Source of the DNA: Gallionellaceae bacterium
Lineage (GTDB): Bacteria; Pseudomonadota; Gammaproteobacteria; Burkholderiales; Gallionellaceae
Length of the DNA: 8,306 nt
Direction: 5' to 3'
NCBI GenBank assembly: GCA_021731185.1
Contig: JAKFXW010000170.1
Span: 1 to 8,306, forward strand
Shown here: one piece after another, positions 1 to 6,260 of the stretch
How the letters are laid out: each line of letters starts with the position of its first letter
Position numbering within the stretch: position 1 is the first letter of the stretch
Notes under the pieces: model-generated
Told to the model about the DNA's origin: nothing
The model's input: only the letters and a program-made list of their open reading frames with translations
Databases searched by the model: none
Position numbers and translations under genes: made by a program

Positions 1-238
1 ACCCAGCACTGCACCAAAGGTAGGCAATCCGCATCCAACCTTCGGTTGGGCGGAATTGACACCGGGCAAGTGGCAGGCCGATATATATCAACTGGCACGT
101 TTACGGCTAAATGCGTTGGGCATCACCCGCATTTACGGGGGTAATTTTTGCACCTATACTGATCCTGCCCGATTTTTTTCTTACAGGCGTGATGGGGTGA
201 CTGGACGGATGGGAACGTTTATCTGGCTGGAAAAATAA
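1..238 (+). CDS. pgeF: PgeF/YfiH family protein (LACC1-like, Cu-oxidase_4), C-terminal part
   Basis: This is the 3' end of a gene entering from the left edge; the frame is open from base 2 to a TAA at 236-238, about 78 codons. The tail has the family's characteristic C-terminus: a helix QLARLRLNALGI, then IYGGNFCTY, then DPARFFSYRRDGVTGRMG and a final IWLEK. Family members (YfiH/PgeF, eukaryotic LACC1/FAMIN) are cytoplasmic zinc-dependent enzymes of about 240-260 residues. They have been described as purine nucleoside phosphorylases/adenosine deaminases and, in E. coli, as a peptidoglycan-editing factor that removes wrongly built UDP-MurNAc precursors. The metal-binding His and Cys residues lie mostly in the missing N-terminal part, so activity cannot be judged here. 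It converges with the SpoIIAA-like gene, 106 bases away. The family call is secure; the exact role in this organism is inferred. Confidence 0.9.
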   Translation, partial: PSTAPKVGNPHPTFGWAELTPGKWQADIYQLARLRLNALGITRIYGGNFCTYTDPARFFSYRRDGVTGRMGTFIWLEK

Positions 239-248
239 GCTGGCTTAT
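231..248 (-). terminator. Possible weak intrinsic terminator for the leftward transcript
   Basis: On the - strand ATAAGC-CA-GCTTAT (arms 235-240 and 243-248) is followed at once by a run of five T. This is the layout of a short intrinsic terminator about 100 bases beyond the stop of the SpoIIAA-like gene. The stem is AT-rich and the loop minimal, so it would be weak. It overlaps the pgeF stop codon. On the + strand no T-run follows, so it would serve the leftward transcript only. Confidence 0.3.
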
Positions 249-264
249 CAATCTGGAGCTGATC

Positions 265-280
265 TGATTTGATCAAATCA
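265..280. repeat. 16-base perfect palindrome in the convergent intergenic region
   Basis: TGATTTGATCAAATCA equals its own reverse complement over all 16 bases, centred on GATC. It lies between the convergent pgeF and SpoIIAA-like genes. It could be a dimeric-regulator site or a hairpin; no T-run follows on either strand, so a simple terminator is unlikely. No function can be assigned. Confidence 0.6.
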
Positions 281-344
281 AGCGGGGAGCCGTCTAGCCC
301 GATATGCCGTGTATGTTGCAAAGCTAAAAGTGGGGCTGGCAAGA

Positions 345-713
345 TTAGCTCTCTGAATGCACCCAAGCTTTCGCCTCATCATAATCTGCAAAGGGTCGAA
401 TATCTGCATCTACAAATAGTCGCGATAACCAGGCTTGCCAAGTGATCCATTGGTCATTTGTAACGACTGCGATTTTTCTGAATTGAGCGGGATGCGCGCC
501 GCCAAAAAACTTGATTTCTTCCAGCGCAACATCGATGGTGTAATCGATCATGTCACGCAAATCAAACAGCAGGCTGATGGAACTCGATGCGGTGAGCTTG
601 GATGCATTTAATTGGCTGAGTGCCTGGTCTTCGATTTGCTTGAAATCCGCCAGGGTAAATTCACCCAACACAGCGATGTCAATCAGGTTAGGCGAGCGTT
701 GTATGGTAATCAT
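345..713 (-). CDS. SpoIIAA-like (STAS-fold) small protein
   Basis: A 122-residue soluble protein with the look and length of the SpoIIAA-like family (PF11964 type, STAS/CRAL-TRIO-like fold). An N-terminal strand pair (MITIQRSPNLIDIAVLGEF) leads to an amphipathic helix around residues 20-38. A hydrophobic strand (ISLLFDLRDM, about 46-55) and a second core strand (KIAVVTND, about 80-87) follow. The end matches the usual C-terminal helix, ADYDEAKAWV. No signal peptide or membrane segment is seen. Family members occur widely in proteobacteria, mostly uncharacterised; a role in anti-sigma-type partner binding is inferred from the fold only. The ATG at 711-713 has no good Shine-Dalgarno sequence, but a TATAAT box lies about 77 bases upstream, so it probably has its own promoter and is not simply read through from copA. 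Confidence 0.82.
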   Translation of the reverse strand: MITIQRSPNLIDIAVLGEFTLADFKQIEDQALSQLNASKLTASSSISLLFDLRDMIDYTIDVALEEIKFFGGAHPAQFRKIAVVTNDQWITWQAWLSRLFVDADIRPFADYDEAKAWVHSES

Positions 714-789
714 AAGAATGGGCTTTGTGGTGGGTTAGTTTAAGGTCTTAGTTCTTTTGGCAGCACGATATTCCGAGTTCGCATGTGAA

Positions 790-795
790 ATTATA
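790..795 (-). promoter_or_regulatory. Candidate -10 box for the SpoIIAA-like gene
   Basis: The - strand reads TATAAT exactly, in the context GCGTATAATTTC. Transcription would begin near 783, giving a leader of about 70 bases before the ATG at 713. No TTGACA-like -35 is present at a 16-18 base spacing. That position is instead occupied by the palindrome GCTATATAGC (811-820), which could be an activator or repressor site. Confidence 0.45.
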
Positions 796-941
796 CGCGC
801 TACGCAGGTAGCTATATAGCGAGCTTTTATTTTTCATGACTATTCCATGTATTTGATGGGAGAGGCCATGGTATCCGGTGCTTTGCAGAAGCATTGTCAT
901 AATGTGACGGATTGAATCCGAGACTGGAAAAATTGCGACGC

Positions 942-953
942 TTGCCGCGGCAA
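942..953. repeat. 12-base GC-rich palindrome TTGCCGCGGCAA downstream of the copper ATPase gene
   Basis: A perfect self-complementary 12-mer lies 65 bases beyond the ATPase stop codon. A TTTTT run follows on the - strand after GCGTCGCAA. It could contribute to a poor terminator (TTGC pairing with GCAA just before the T-run) or be a protein-binding site. The stem cannot fold on itself without losing central pairs. Confidence 0.35.
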
Positions 954-983
954 CACTTCTTTCTTGGTTCCCTTTTAGAGGAT

Positions 984-996
984 CTCAATAATTGAG
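984..996. repeat. 13-base palindrome CTCAAT-A-ATTGAG just after the copper ATPase stop
   Basis: Two perfect 6-base arms are separated by one base, 22 bases beyond the stop codon. The layout suits an operator-like site more than a terminator, since no T-run follows. Function unknown. Confidence 0.35.
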
Positions 997-1017
997 TATT
1001 GTTACGCTTGCTATATG

Positions 1018-3351
1018 TCACAACTGCAATTTGCGTAACCTCAGTGCATTCGCAATAACTGACACTGAGCTGAAACTCATCGCTGCAGCGGCGATAATGG
1101 GTGAGAGCAGTAAACCAAACATCGGATACAACACACCCGCCGCCACAGGTATCCCCAGCACGTTATAAACAAAGGCAAAGATTAAATTTTGCCGGATATT
1201 CCTCACGGTGGCACGGGACAGGTGCAGCGCATGTACGATGCCGCGTAAATCACCTTTTACCAGGGTAATTCCTGCACTTTCCATGGCTACGTCAGTTCCA
1301 GTGCCCATTGCAATACCGACCTGCGCTTGCGCCAATGCGGGCGCGTCGTTGATGCCATCCCCCGCCATTGCTACAATGCGTCCCTGTGCTTGCAATTGTT
1401 TAATGACAGATACTTTCTGTTCCGGCAAAATTTCCGCTTCTACTCGATCAATACCTAATTTTCTTGCCACTGCTTCAGCTGTCACACGATTGTCTCCGGT
1501 GAGCATAATTACTTGCACACCTTGTTCATGCAGAGTTCGTATTGCACTTTGTGTGGATTCCTTGATTGGATCAGTCACGGCAATTAATCCTGCCGCTGTA
1601 TTATTTACAGCCAGCAACATTACCGTTTGTCCATCGTTGCGTAACACTTCGGCGCGGGTGGACAATTCACCTGCATTAATTTTTAATGTTTCGAATAATT
1701 TGAGATTACCCAAAGCGACCGCATAACCCTCAACTGTACCAATCACGCCCATGCCCGTGATGGAGCGGAACTCAGTAACTGCTGTCAGCATGCATCCTTT
1801 ATCCTGCGCCCCATTAATGATAGCGGCCGCAAGCGGGTGTTCGCTGGCACGCTCTAAACTAGCTGCCAGTTGTAATAAGAGTTGCTCTGAAAAGCCGTGG
1901 AGCGCAATGATCGAAACCAACTTTGGCTTACCCTCAGTCAGGGTGCCAGTTTTATCTATCACTAAGGTGTTCACTTTTTCCATCGTTTCCAACGCTTCGG
2001 CATTTTTAATGAGTACACCTAATTGTGCTCCGCGCCCGATGCCGACCATGATAGACATCGGTGTAGCCAAGCCCAGCGCGCATGGGCAGGCAATAATCAG
2101 AACTGCCACGGCGTTGACGATGGCATGTGCCAACCTTGGCTCTGGTCCCCAGATGCCCCATGCCGCTAGCGTAGCGAATGCTGCCAATACCACTGCCGGA
2201 ACGAAATAACTCGCGACCACATCAGCTAATCTTTGAATAGGTGCGCGCGAACGTTGCGCAACGCTGACCATATGCACGATTTGCGCCAGCAGTGTCTTGG
2301 CACCGACGCGTTCGGCGCGCATCAACAAGCTGCCTGTGCCGTTTAGTGTGGCACCGATGAGTCGCGCCCCAGCAATTTTTGCTACAGGAATAGATTCGCC
2401 TGTGACCATCGATTCATCCAGCGCACTGCTGCCCTCGAGCACTACTCCATCCACTGGCACTCTCTCGCCAGGATGCACACGCAGCACATCACCAGGTTGC
2501 ACCTGCTCTAGCGGGATGTCTGTTTCAACAATGAGTTCTCCCTTGGTATTTGCGTGTACGATGCGTGCAGTTTTCGGTGCGAGGCCGAGCAATAATTTAA
2601 TCGCCGTGCTGGTCTGGCTGCGCGCACGCAGCTCCATCACCTGTCCTAACAGCACCAGTGCCATGATGACTGCCGCCGCTTCAAAATATACTGGCACCAT
2701 GCCGCCCATGGTATGCATGGTCGGCGGAAAAATTTCCGGCAGTAGCATTGCCACCATGCTGTAAATCCACGCCACACTTACACCCAGCGTAATTAAGGTA
2801 AACATGTTGAGATTGCGATTCACCAGTGATGTCCAGCCGCGTTGAAAAATTGGCCAGCCGCCCCACAACACCACAGGGGTTGCCAATGCAAACTCAATCC
2901 AAATCAGCAGCGTCATCGATACATCGTCGGGAATGATTTGCGGGACTAAATCCATCACCATTGCCAACACGAACACAGGCAATGCCAACGCCGAACTCAC
3001 CCAAAAGCGGCGCGTCATGTCATGTAATTCGGCATTATCTTCAATCATCGCATTCAGTGTTTCCAGCGACATGCCGCAAATTGGACAAGCGCCCGGCTCA
3101 TTACGAATAATCTCAGGGTGCATCGGGCAGGTGTAGCCACTGGAGGATGATGGCGTGGAAGGAATAGCAGAGAGTGGAATCGGCGCGACGGGCTGTATAA
3201 GTTTTGGCTGGAGATACTTGCCAGCATCCGCAACAAATTTATCCATACAGTGCCGCGAACAAAAGTAATAGTGCTTGCTATCATGCACCACATTACGCGC
3301 CTGCCCGGTATCGACGTTCATACCACATACAGGATCAATAACTGTGCTCAT
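1018..3351 (-). CDS. copA: Copper-type P1B ATPase with N-terminal YHS and heavy-metal-binding domains
   Basis: A 777-residue inner-membrane pump expected to use ATP to move Cu(I) (or Ag(I)) out of the cytoplasm. Domains in order: YHS-type metal domain (residues 5-47; DPVCGM, then C31 and C35); heavy-metal-binding domain (73-94; YTCPMHPEI, CPICGM); four membrane helices (about 116-136, 147-168, 182-203, 218-239); actuator with TGES at 317-320; helices 5 and 6 (380-401, 408-433) with the CPC ion site at 422-424; phosphorylation motif DKTGT 466-470; SEHP 503-506 in the nucleotide domain; TGD 618-620; GDGIND 664-669; helices 7 and 8 with YN 729-730 and MSFSS 758-762. CPC, YN and MxxSS are the Cu(I) subgroup signature. 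The usual N-terminal HMA (GMxCxxC) domain is absent and replaced by YHS plus HMBD. A TTG five codons upstream is possible, but the ATG at 3351 has GAAAGGG six bases before it. No CueR-type operator or copper chaperone gene is adjacent. Confidence 0.93.
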   Translation of the reverse strand: MSTVIDPVCGMNVDTGQARNVVHDSKHYYFCSRHCMDKFVADAGKYLQPKLIQPVAPIPLSAIPSTPSSSSGYTCPMHPEIIRNEPGACPICGMSLETLNAMIEDNAELHDMTRRFWVSSALALPVFVLAMVMDLVPQIIPDDVSMTLLIWIEFALATPVVLWGGWPIFQRGWTSLVNRNLNMFTLITLGVSVAWIYSMVAMLLPEIFPPTMHTMGGMVPVYFEAAAVIMALVLLGQVMELRARSQTSTAIKLLLGLAPKTARIVHANTKGELIVETDIPLEQVQPGDVLRVHPGERVPVDGVVLEGSSALDESMVTGESIPVAKIAGARLIGATLNGTGSLLMRAERVGAKTLLAQIVHMVSVAQRSRAPIQRLADVVASYFVPAVVLAAFATLAAWGIWGPEPRLAHAIVNAVAVLIIACPCALGLATPMSIMVGIGRGAQLGVLIKNAEALETMEKVNTLVIDKTGTLTEGKPKLVSIIALHGFSEQLLLQLAASLERASEHPLAAAIINGAQDKGCMLTAVTEFRSITGMGVIGTVEGYAVALGNLKLFETLKINAGELSTRAEVLRNDGQTVMLLAVNNTAAGLIAVTDPIKESTQSAIRTLHEQGVQVIMLTGDNRVTAEAVARKLGIDRVEAEILPEQKVSVIKQLQAQGRIVAMAGDGINDAPALAQAQVGIAMGTGTDVAMESAGITLVKGDLRGIVHALHLSRATVRNIRQNLIFAFVYNVLGIPVAAGVLYPMFGLLLSPIIAAAAMSFSSVSVIANALRLRKLQL

Positions 3352-3357
3352 AGTCAG

Positions 3358-3364
3358 CCCTTTC
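3358..3364 (-). promoter_or_regulatory. Ribosome binding site deciding the copper ATPase start
   Basis: The - strand reads GAAAGGG followed by CTGACT and ATG. The six-base spacing supports initiation at 3351 rather than at the in-frame TTG at 3364-3366, which this same site overlaps. Confidence 0.6.
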
Positions 3365-3506
3365 AATCATCCCTATTCAATTTAATCATCTAGGCCTGTC
3401 CCAGCATACTCCTTTTATTTTCATGTCACTATTGATTTGGCCAGTTGAAATTTGAAGCTTTCATGCGGCACATTTCATGTGGGAATTTTGGAAAATCAAA
3501 CCAGCG

Positions 3507-4676
3507 TTATTTGACATGCGGTGTTAACTGCCGCAATAAAAATTCATGGAAGTGCTGCAGCCCATCTTCCATAGGTGATTGATACGGGCCTGATTCTTCT
3601 ATGCCTTGCTGGTATAAATATTTACGCCCCTGATGAATTTTCTGGCAGATGATATTGTCTTCTTTCGCGGTCTCATGGTACGCGGCTTTTTCTGCAGCAA
3701 TGAAATCACGTTCAAATAAAACGATGTCTTCAAGATAATAAAATTCTGCGATGTGCGTGCAAGCATCCGTTCCATTGGGTATGACCGAGCTGATCACCAG
3801 CGTGCCGGGATACCATTCGATCATGATGTTTGGATAAAGTGTCAGCCAGATTGCGCCGAAGCGTGGCATGTCGCCATGGTGGTAGCGCTGAATTTGTTCT
3901 TGCCACTTGCCATAGGTAGCGCTGCCCACTTTGCGTAAATCACGCTGTACGCCCACAGTCTGCAAACAGTACCAATCGCCAAACTCCCAGTGCAAATCAT
4001 TGCAATCTACGAATTTTCCTAATCCAGGGTGGAAGGGTTCGACGTGGTAGTCCTCTTGATACGCCTCTATAAAAGTTTTCCAGTTGAATGCATATTCTTC
4101 GACTTCAACGCGATCTAAAAGGTAATCTGAAAAATCGAGTTCCTTTAATGCGGGCATGGCGGCAAGGTCTTTGGCCACATTGCGCTGACTGGAAAACAAC
4201 AAGCCATTCCAATTTTGCAGCGGCGTTTTATTCAGATGCAGGCAAGGGTTTTCTGGAAAATGTGGTGCACCCAACATGGTTCCATCTAGCTGATAACTCC
4301 AGCGATGCAGTGGACACACAATATTTTTTGCAGTGCCGCGCCCTTCCAGCATGATGGCCTGACGATGGCGGCAGATATTGGATAACAGCTCTATGCCATG
4401 TTGGTTGCGTACCAATATTTTGGCATGGTTAGTTTGCCGAGGTACGTGAAAATCGCCCAGATTGGGTACTAATAATTCATGACCAACGTAGTTAAAGCCT
4501 TGCTCAAACAAGATGCGCTGCTCCACTTCCAGCACCTGCGGATCGAAGTGCCAGCGTAAAGGCGGTTGGGTTGGAATTTGAATCGGTCGATCAGATTTTT
4601 CGCGGGTCGACTGGGTCCCACAAGGGGACAATGTAATTTTGGATTCGACGATTGGCAACGGGGCAATCTCGGACAT
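3507..4676 (-). CDS. Rieske non-heme-iron oxygenase, alpha (catalytic) subunit family
   Basis: A 389-residue cytoplasmic protein with the two-domain layout of ring-hydroxylating oxygenase alpha subunits. The N-terminal Rieske [2Fe-2S] domain has ICRHR (C102, H104) and VCPLH (C121, H124). The catalytic domain has NWKTFIEAYQEDYHVEPFH, giving iron ligands H211 and H216; the third ligand is probably D340 in AKEDN. The residue three before the first His is Glu208, where naphthalene-type dioxygenases have the bridging Asp; choline/betaine/carnitine-type oxygenases also use Glu there. The substrate is unknown. No beta subunit, ferredoxin or reductase gene is nearby, so it is probably an alpha-only oligomer with a reductase encoded elsewhere. 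The start is uncertain: a GTG at 4682 is only 4 bases from AAGGA (4687-4691), while the ATG at 4676 is 10 bases away; I prefer the ATG. It lies between rho and the copper ATPase gene in the same direction. Confidence 0.88.
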   Translation of the reverse strand: MSEIAPLPIVESKITLSPCGTQSTREKSDRPIQIPTQPPLRWHFDPQVLEVEQRILFEQGFNYVGHELLVPNLGDFHVPRQTNHAKILVRNQHGIELLSNICRHRQAIMLEGRGTAKNIVCPLHRWSYQLDGTMLGAPHFPENPCLHLNKTPLQNWNGLLFSSQRNVAKDLAAMPALKELDFSDYLLDRVEVEEYAFNWKTFIEAYQEDYHVEPFHPGLGKFVDCNDLHWEFGDWYCLQTVGVQRDLRKVGSATYGKWQEQIQRYHHGDMPRFGAIWLTLYPNIMIEWYPGTLVISSVIPNGTDACTHIAEFYYLEDIVLFERDFIAAEKAAYHETAKEDNIICQKIHQGRKYLYQQGIEESGPYQSPMEDGLQHFHEFLLRQLTPHVK

Positions 4677-4784
4677 ATCCACATCTTCCTTGTTAAAAGT
4701 GAATACAGCTTAGATAGATGAGGCTGAATTGTCCCCGAAAATGTTACGGCGGGCAACTAAAGTATGACCATTAATGCAGCAAAG

Positions 4785-6041
4785 TTAACGTCGCATCGAG
4801 TCAAAAAAATCAAAGTTATTTTTGGTAGCCTTGATTTTATCCAGCAAAAATTCCATCGACTCCAGTTCGTCCATCGGGTAGAGTAATTTGCGTAGCACCC
4901 AGATTTTTTGCAGCACTTCTGCCTTAATCAGTAATTCTTCTTTGCGCGTGCCCGAGCGATTGATGTTAATGGCAGGGTAAATGCGCTTCTCGGCCATGCG
5001 GCGGTCGAGATGAATTTCCATATTGCCCGTGCCTTTGAATTCTTCGTAAATCACATCATCCATGCGCGAGCCAGTGTCGACCAGCGCGGTTGCGATAATG
5101 GTCAGCGAGCCACCTTCTTCTATATTACGTGCCGCACCGAAAAAACGTTTGGGGCGTTGCAAGGCATTGGCATCCACACCGCCAGTCAGCACTTTGCCGG
5201 AGGACGGCACGACTGTGTTGTAAGCGCGCGCCAAGCGGGTGATGGAATCCAGCAGGATGACCACATCTTTTTTGTGTTCAACCAGACGTTTGGCTTTTTC
5301 CAGCACCATTTCCGCAACTTGTACATGGCGCGTAGCTGGCTCGTCAAAAGTCGAGGCGACTACTTCACCGCGCACGCTGCGGCTCATTTCTGTGACCTCT
5401 TCCGGGCGCTCGTCAATCAGTAAAACTATCAAGTGCGAATCAGGAAAATTGGCAGAAATAGAGTGTGCGATATGTTGCAGCATGACTGTTTTGCCCGACT
5501 TGGGCGAGGCTACCAGCAAGCCGCGCTGCCCTTTTCCGATGGGCGCAACAATATCAATGATGCGACCTGTAATATTTTCTTCGGCGCGTATGTCGCGCTC
5601 TAAGCCCATTTGCTCGGTAGGGAATAAGGGGGTCAGGTTTTCAAACAGGATTTTATTTTTTGTGTTCTCAGGCAGCTCGGAGTTAACTTTGTCGACCTTG
5701 ACTAGCGCTACATAACGTTCGCCTTCTTTGGGTGTGCGAATCTCGCCTTCGATGGAGTCGCCTGTGTGCAGGTTAAAACGTCGAATTTGGCTGGGGCTGA
5801 CATATATGTCATCGGGTCCAGCCAGGTACGAGGTATCCGGCGAGCGCAAGAATCCAAAACCATCAGGTAGCACCTCCAGCGTCCCTTCACCAAATATGCT
5901 TTCGCCTTTTTTAGCCTGGTTTTTGAGCAGCGCAAAAATCAGATCTTGTTTACGCATTCGGTTGGCATTGTCGATCTGGTTGGTGATCGCGATGTCTACG
6001 AGCTCTGTGATGTGTTTGGTTTTAAGGTCAGATAAGTGCAT
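4785..6041 (-). CDS. rho: Transcription termination factor Rho
   Basis: 418 residues, against 419 in E. coli, and alignable end to end. Rho is a hexameric RNA-dependent ATPase/helicase that loads on C-rich nascent RNA and stops transcription. Visible elements: N-terminal helical domain (1-47, with ARMRKQD-like NRMRKQD 27-33); cold-shock-like primary RNA-binding domain with DGFGFLR 60-66 and YVSPSQIRRF 80-89; Walker A SPKSGKT 179-185 (Lys184); IDERPEEVTEM 209-219; Walker B VVILLD 260-265; Q-loop GKVLTGGVDANAL 282-294; R-loop EEFKGTGN 333-340; arginine finger Arg366 in SGTRKEELL. It follows the thioredoxin gene with a 204-base leader, a conserved proteobacterial order. The start is fixed by homology (MHLSDLKTKHITEL resembles MNLTELK...). 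Unusually there is no Shine-Dalgarno sequence; the bases directly before ATG are CACCTCCTT. E. coli rho is autoregulated through termination in its own leader, and the C-rich leader here suggests the same. Confidence 0.98.
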   Translation of the reverse strand: MHLSDLKTKHITELVDIAITNQIDNANRMRKQDLIFALLKNQAKKGESIFGEGTLEVLPDGFGFLRSPDTSYLAGPDDIYVSPSQIRRFNLHTGDSIEGEIRTPKEGERYVALVKVDKVNSELPENTKNKILFENLTPLFPTEQMGLERDIRAEENITGRIIDIVAPIGKGQRGLLVASPKSGKTVMLQHIAHSISANFPDSHLIVLLIDERPEEVTEMSRSVRGEVVASTFDEPATRHVQVAEMVLEKAKRLVEHKKDVVILLDSITRLARAYNTVVPSSGKVLTGGVDANALQRPKRFFGAARNIEEGGSLTIIATALVDTGSRMDDVIYEEFKGTGNMEIHLDRRMAEKRIYPAININRSGTRKEELLIKAEVLQKIWVLRKLLYPMDELESMEFLLDKIKATKNNFDFFDSMRR

Positions 6042-6093
6042 AAGGAGGTGGGAGTTTGAAGTTATGAAAATGACGGAAGGGGAGGGACTACGG
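6042..6093 (-). promoter_or_regulatory. C-rich, G-poor rho leader, possible Rho-loading (rut-like) site
   Basis: In the 52 bases before the rho start the transcript would contain 23 C and 3 G, by hand count. It is rich in CCCUCCCC, UUCC and CUCCC tracts with little capacity to fold. This is the composition Rho prefers on nascent RNA. With known autoregulation of rho in E. coli, it suggests negative feedback by early termination. The last nine bases (6050-6042) read CACCTCCTT, matching the 16S 3'-end anti-Shine-Dalgarno sequence. The role is inferred. Confidence 0.45.
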
Positions 6094-6217
6094 TTAACAC
6101 GAAAACTTGCTCAGGTAGGGTCTTGTTTTTGAAATTTGGCCTTGGATATTTTCTTATTAAAAATTGACTGGGTTTATTATGTAGTGGAAATTATTTTTTG
6201 GGGAAGGAGTAAATCAG

Positions 6218-6260
6218 GACAGTTACAGGCGTGAGATTAAACGCTTCAAATGTGACTGTC
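6218..6260. repeat. Nested inverted repeat spanning the thioredoxin stop codon
   Basis: Outer arms GACAGT (6218-6223) and ACTGTC (6255-6260) enclose inner arms GCGT (6229-6232) and ACGC (6241-6244). The structure covers the end of trx and the start of the rho leader. No T-run follows on the - strand, so it is not a standard terminator. It may protect or stall the trx 3' end, or be chance. Confidence 0.3.

Larger units (their letters stand above)
714..1017. other. 304-base gap between the copper ATPase gene and the SpoIIAA-like gene
   Basis: No recognisable gene is present. The gap holds a perfect -10 box (790-795, - strand) and three short perfect palindromes: GCTATATAGC at 811-820, TTGCCGCGGCAA at 942-953 and CTCAATAATTGAG at 984-996. 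A 64-codon basic open frame (827-1021, - strand) that overlaps the ATPase stop codon by GTGA resembles nothing I know and is treated as a doubtful ORF. Confidence 0.6.

Noticed and set aside
1208..2764. Three long + strand open frames (1208-1726, 1751-2209, 2297-2764)
   Set aside because: They lie opposite the copper ATPase gene, whose motifs are intact throughout; their translations are low-complexity Ser/Thr/Ala/Pro mixtures without any family resemblance.
3384..3412. A five-codon leader peptide (AAAAGGAGT then ATG CTG GGA CAG GCC TAG) before the copper ATPase gene
   Set aside because: The ribosome site is only one base from the ATG and the peptide shows no attenuation-type codon run; too little to support.
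3352..3506. A copper-regulator (CueR-type) operator before the copper ATPase gene
   Set aside because: I searched by eye for the ACCTTCC...GGAAGGT pattern on both strands and found nothing close; only short imperfect repeats such as CACATttcATGTG are present.
4683..4784. An intrinsic terminator between rho and the Rieske oxygenase gene
   Set aside because: No GC-rich hairpin followed by a T-run on the - strand; the possible promoter (TTGCCC, 17 bases, GACAAT) is also too weak to list.
5010..6132. Overlapping + strand frames opposite rho
   Set aside because: Rho is conserved end to end on the other strand; these frames are antisense shadows of it.
6041..6132. A + strand mini-gene: TAAGGAGGTG followed by ATG at 6064 and 22 codons
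   Set aside because: The perfect Shine-Dalgarno look is only the complement of the C-rich rho leader; spacing to the ATG is 13 bases and the peptide has no recognisable character.
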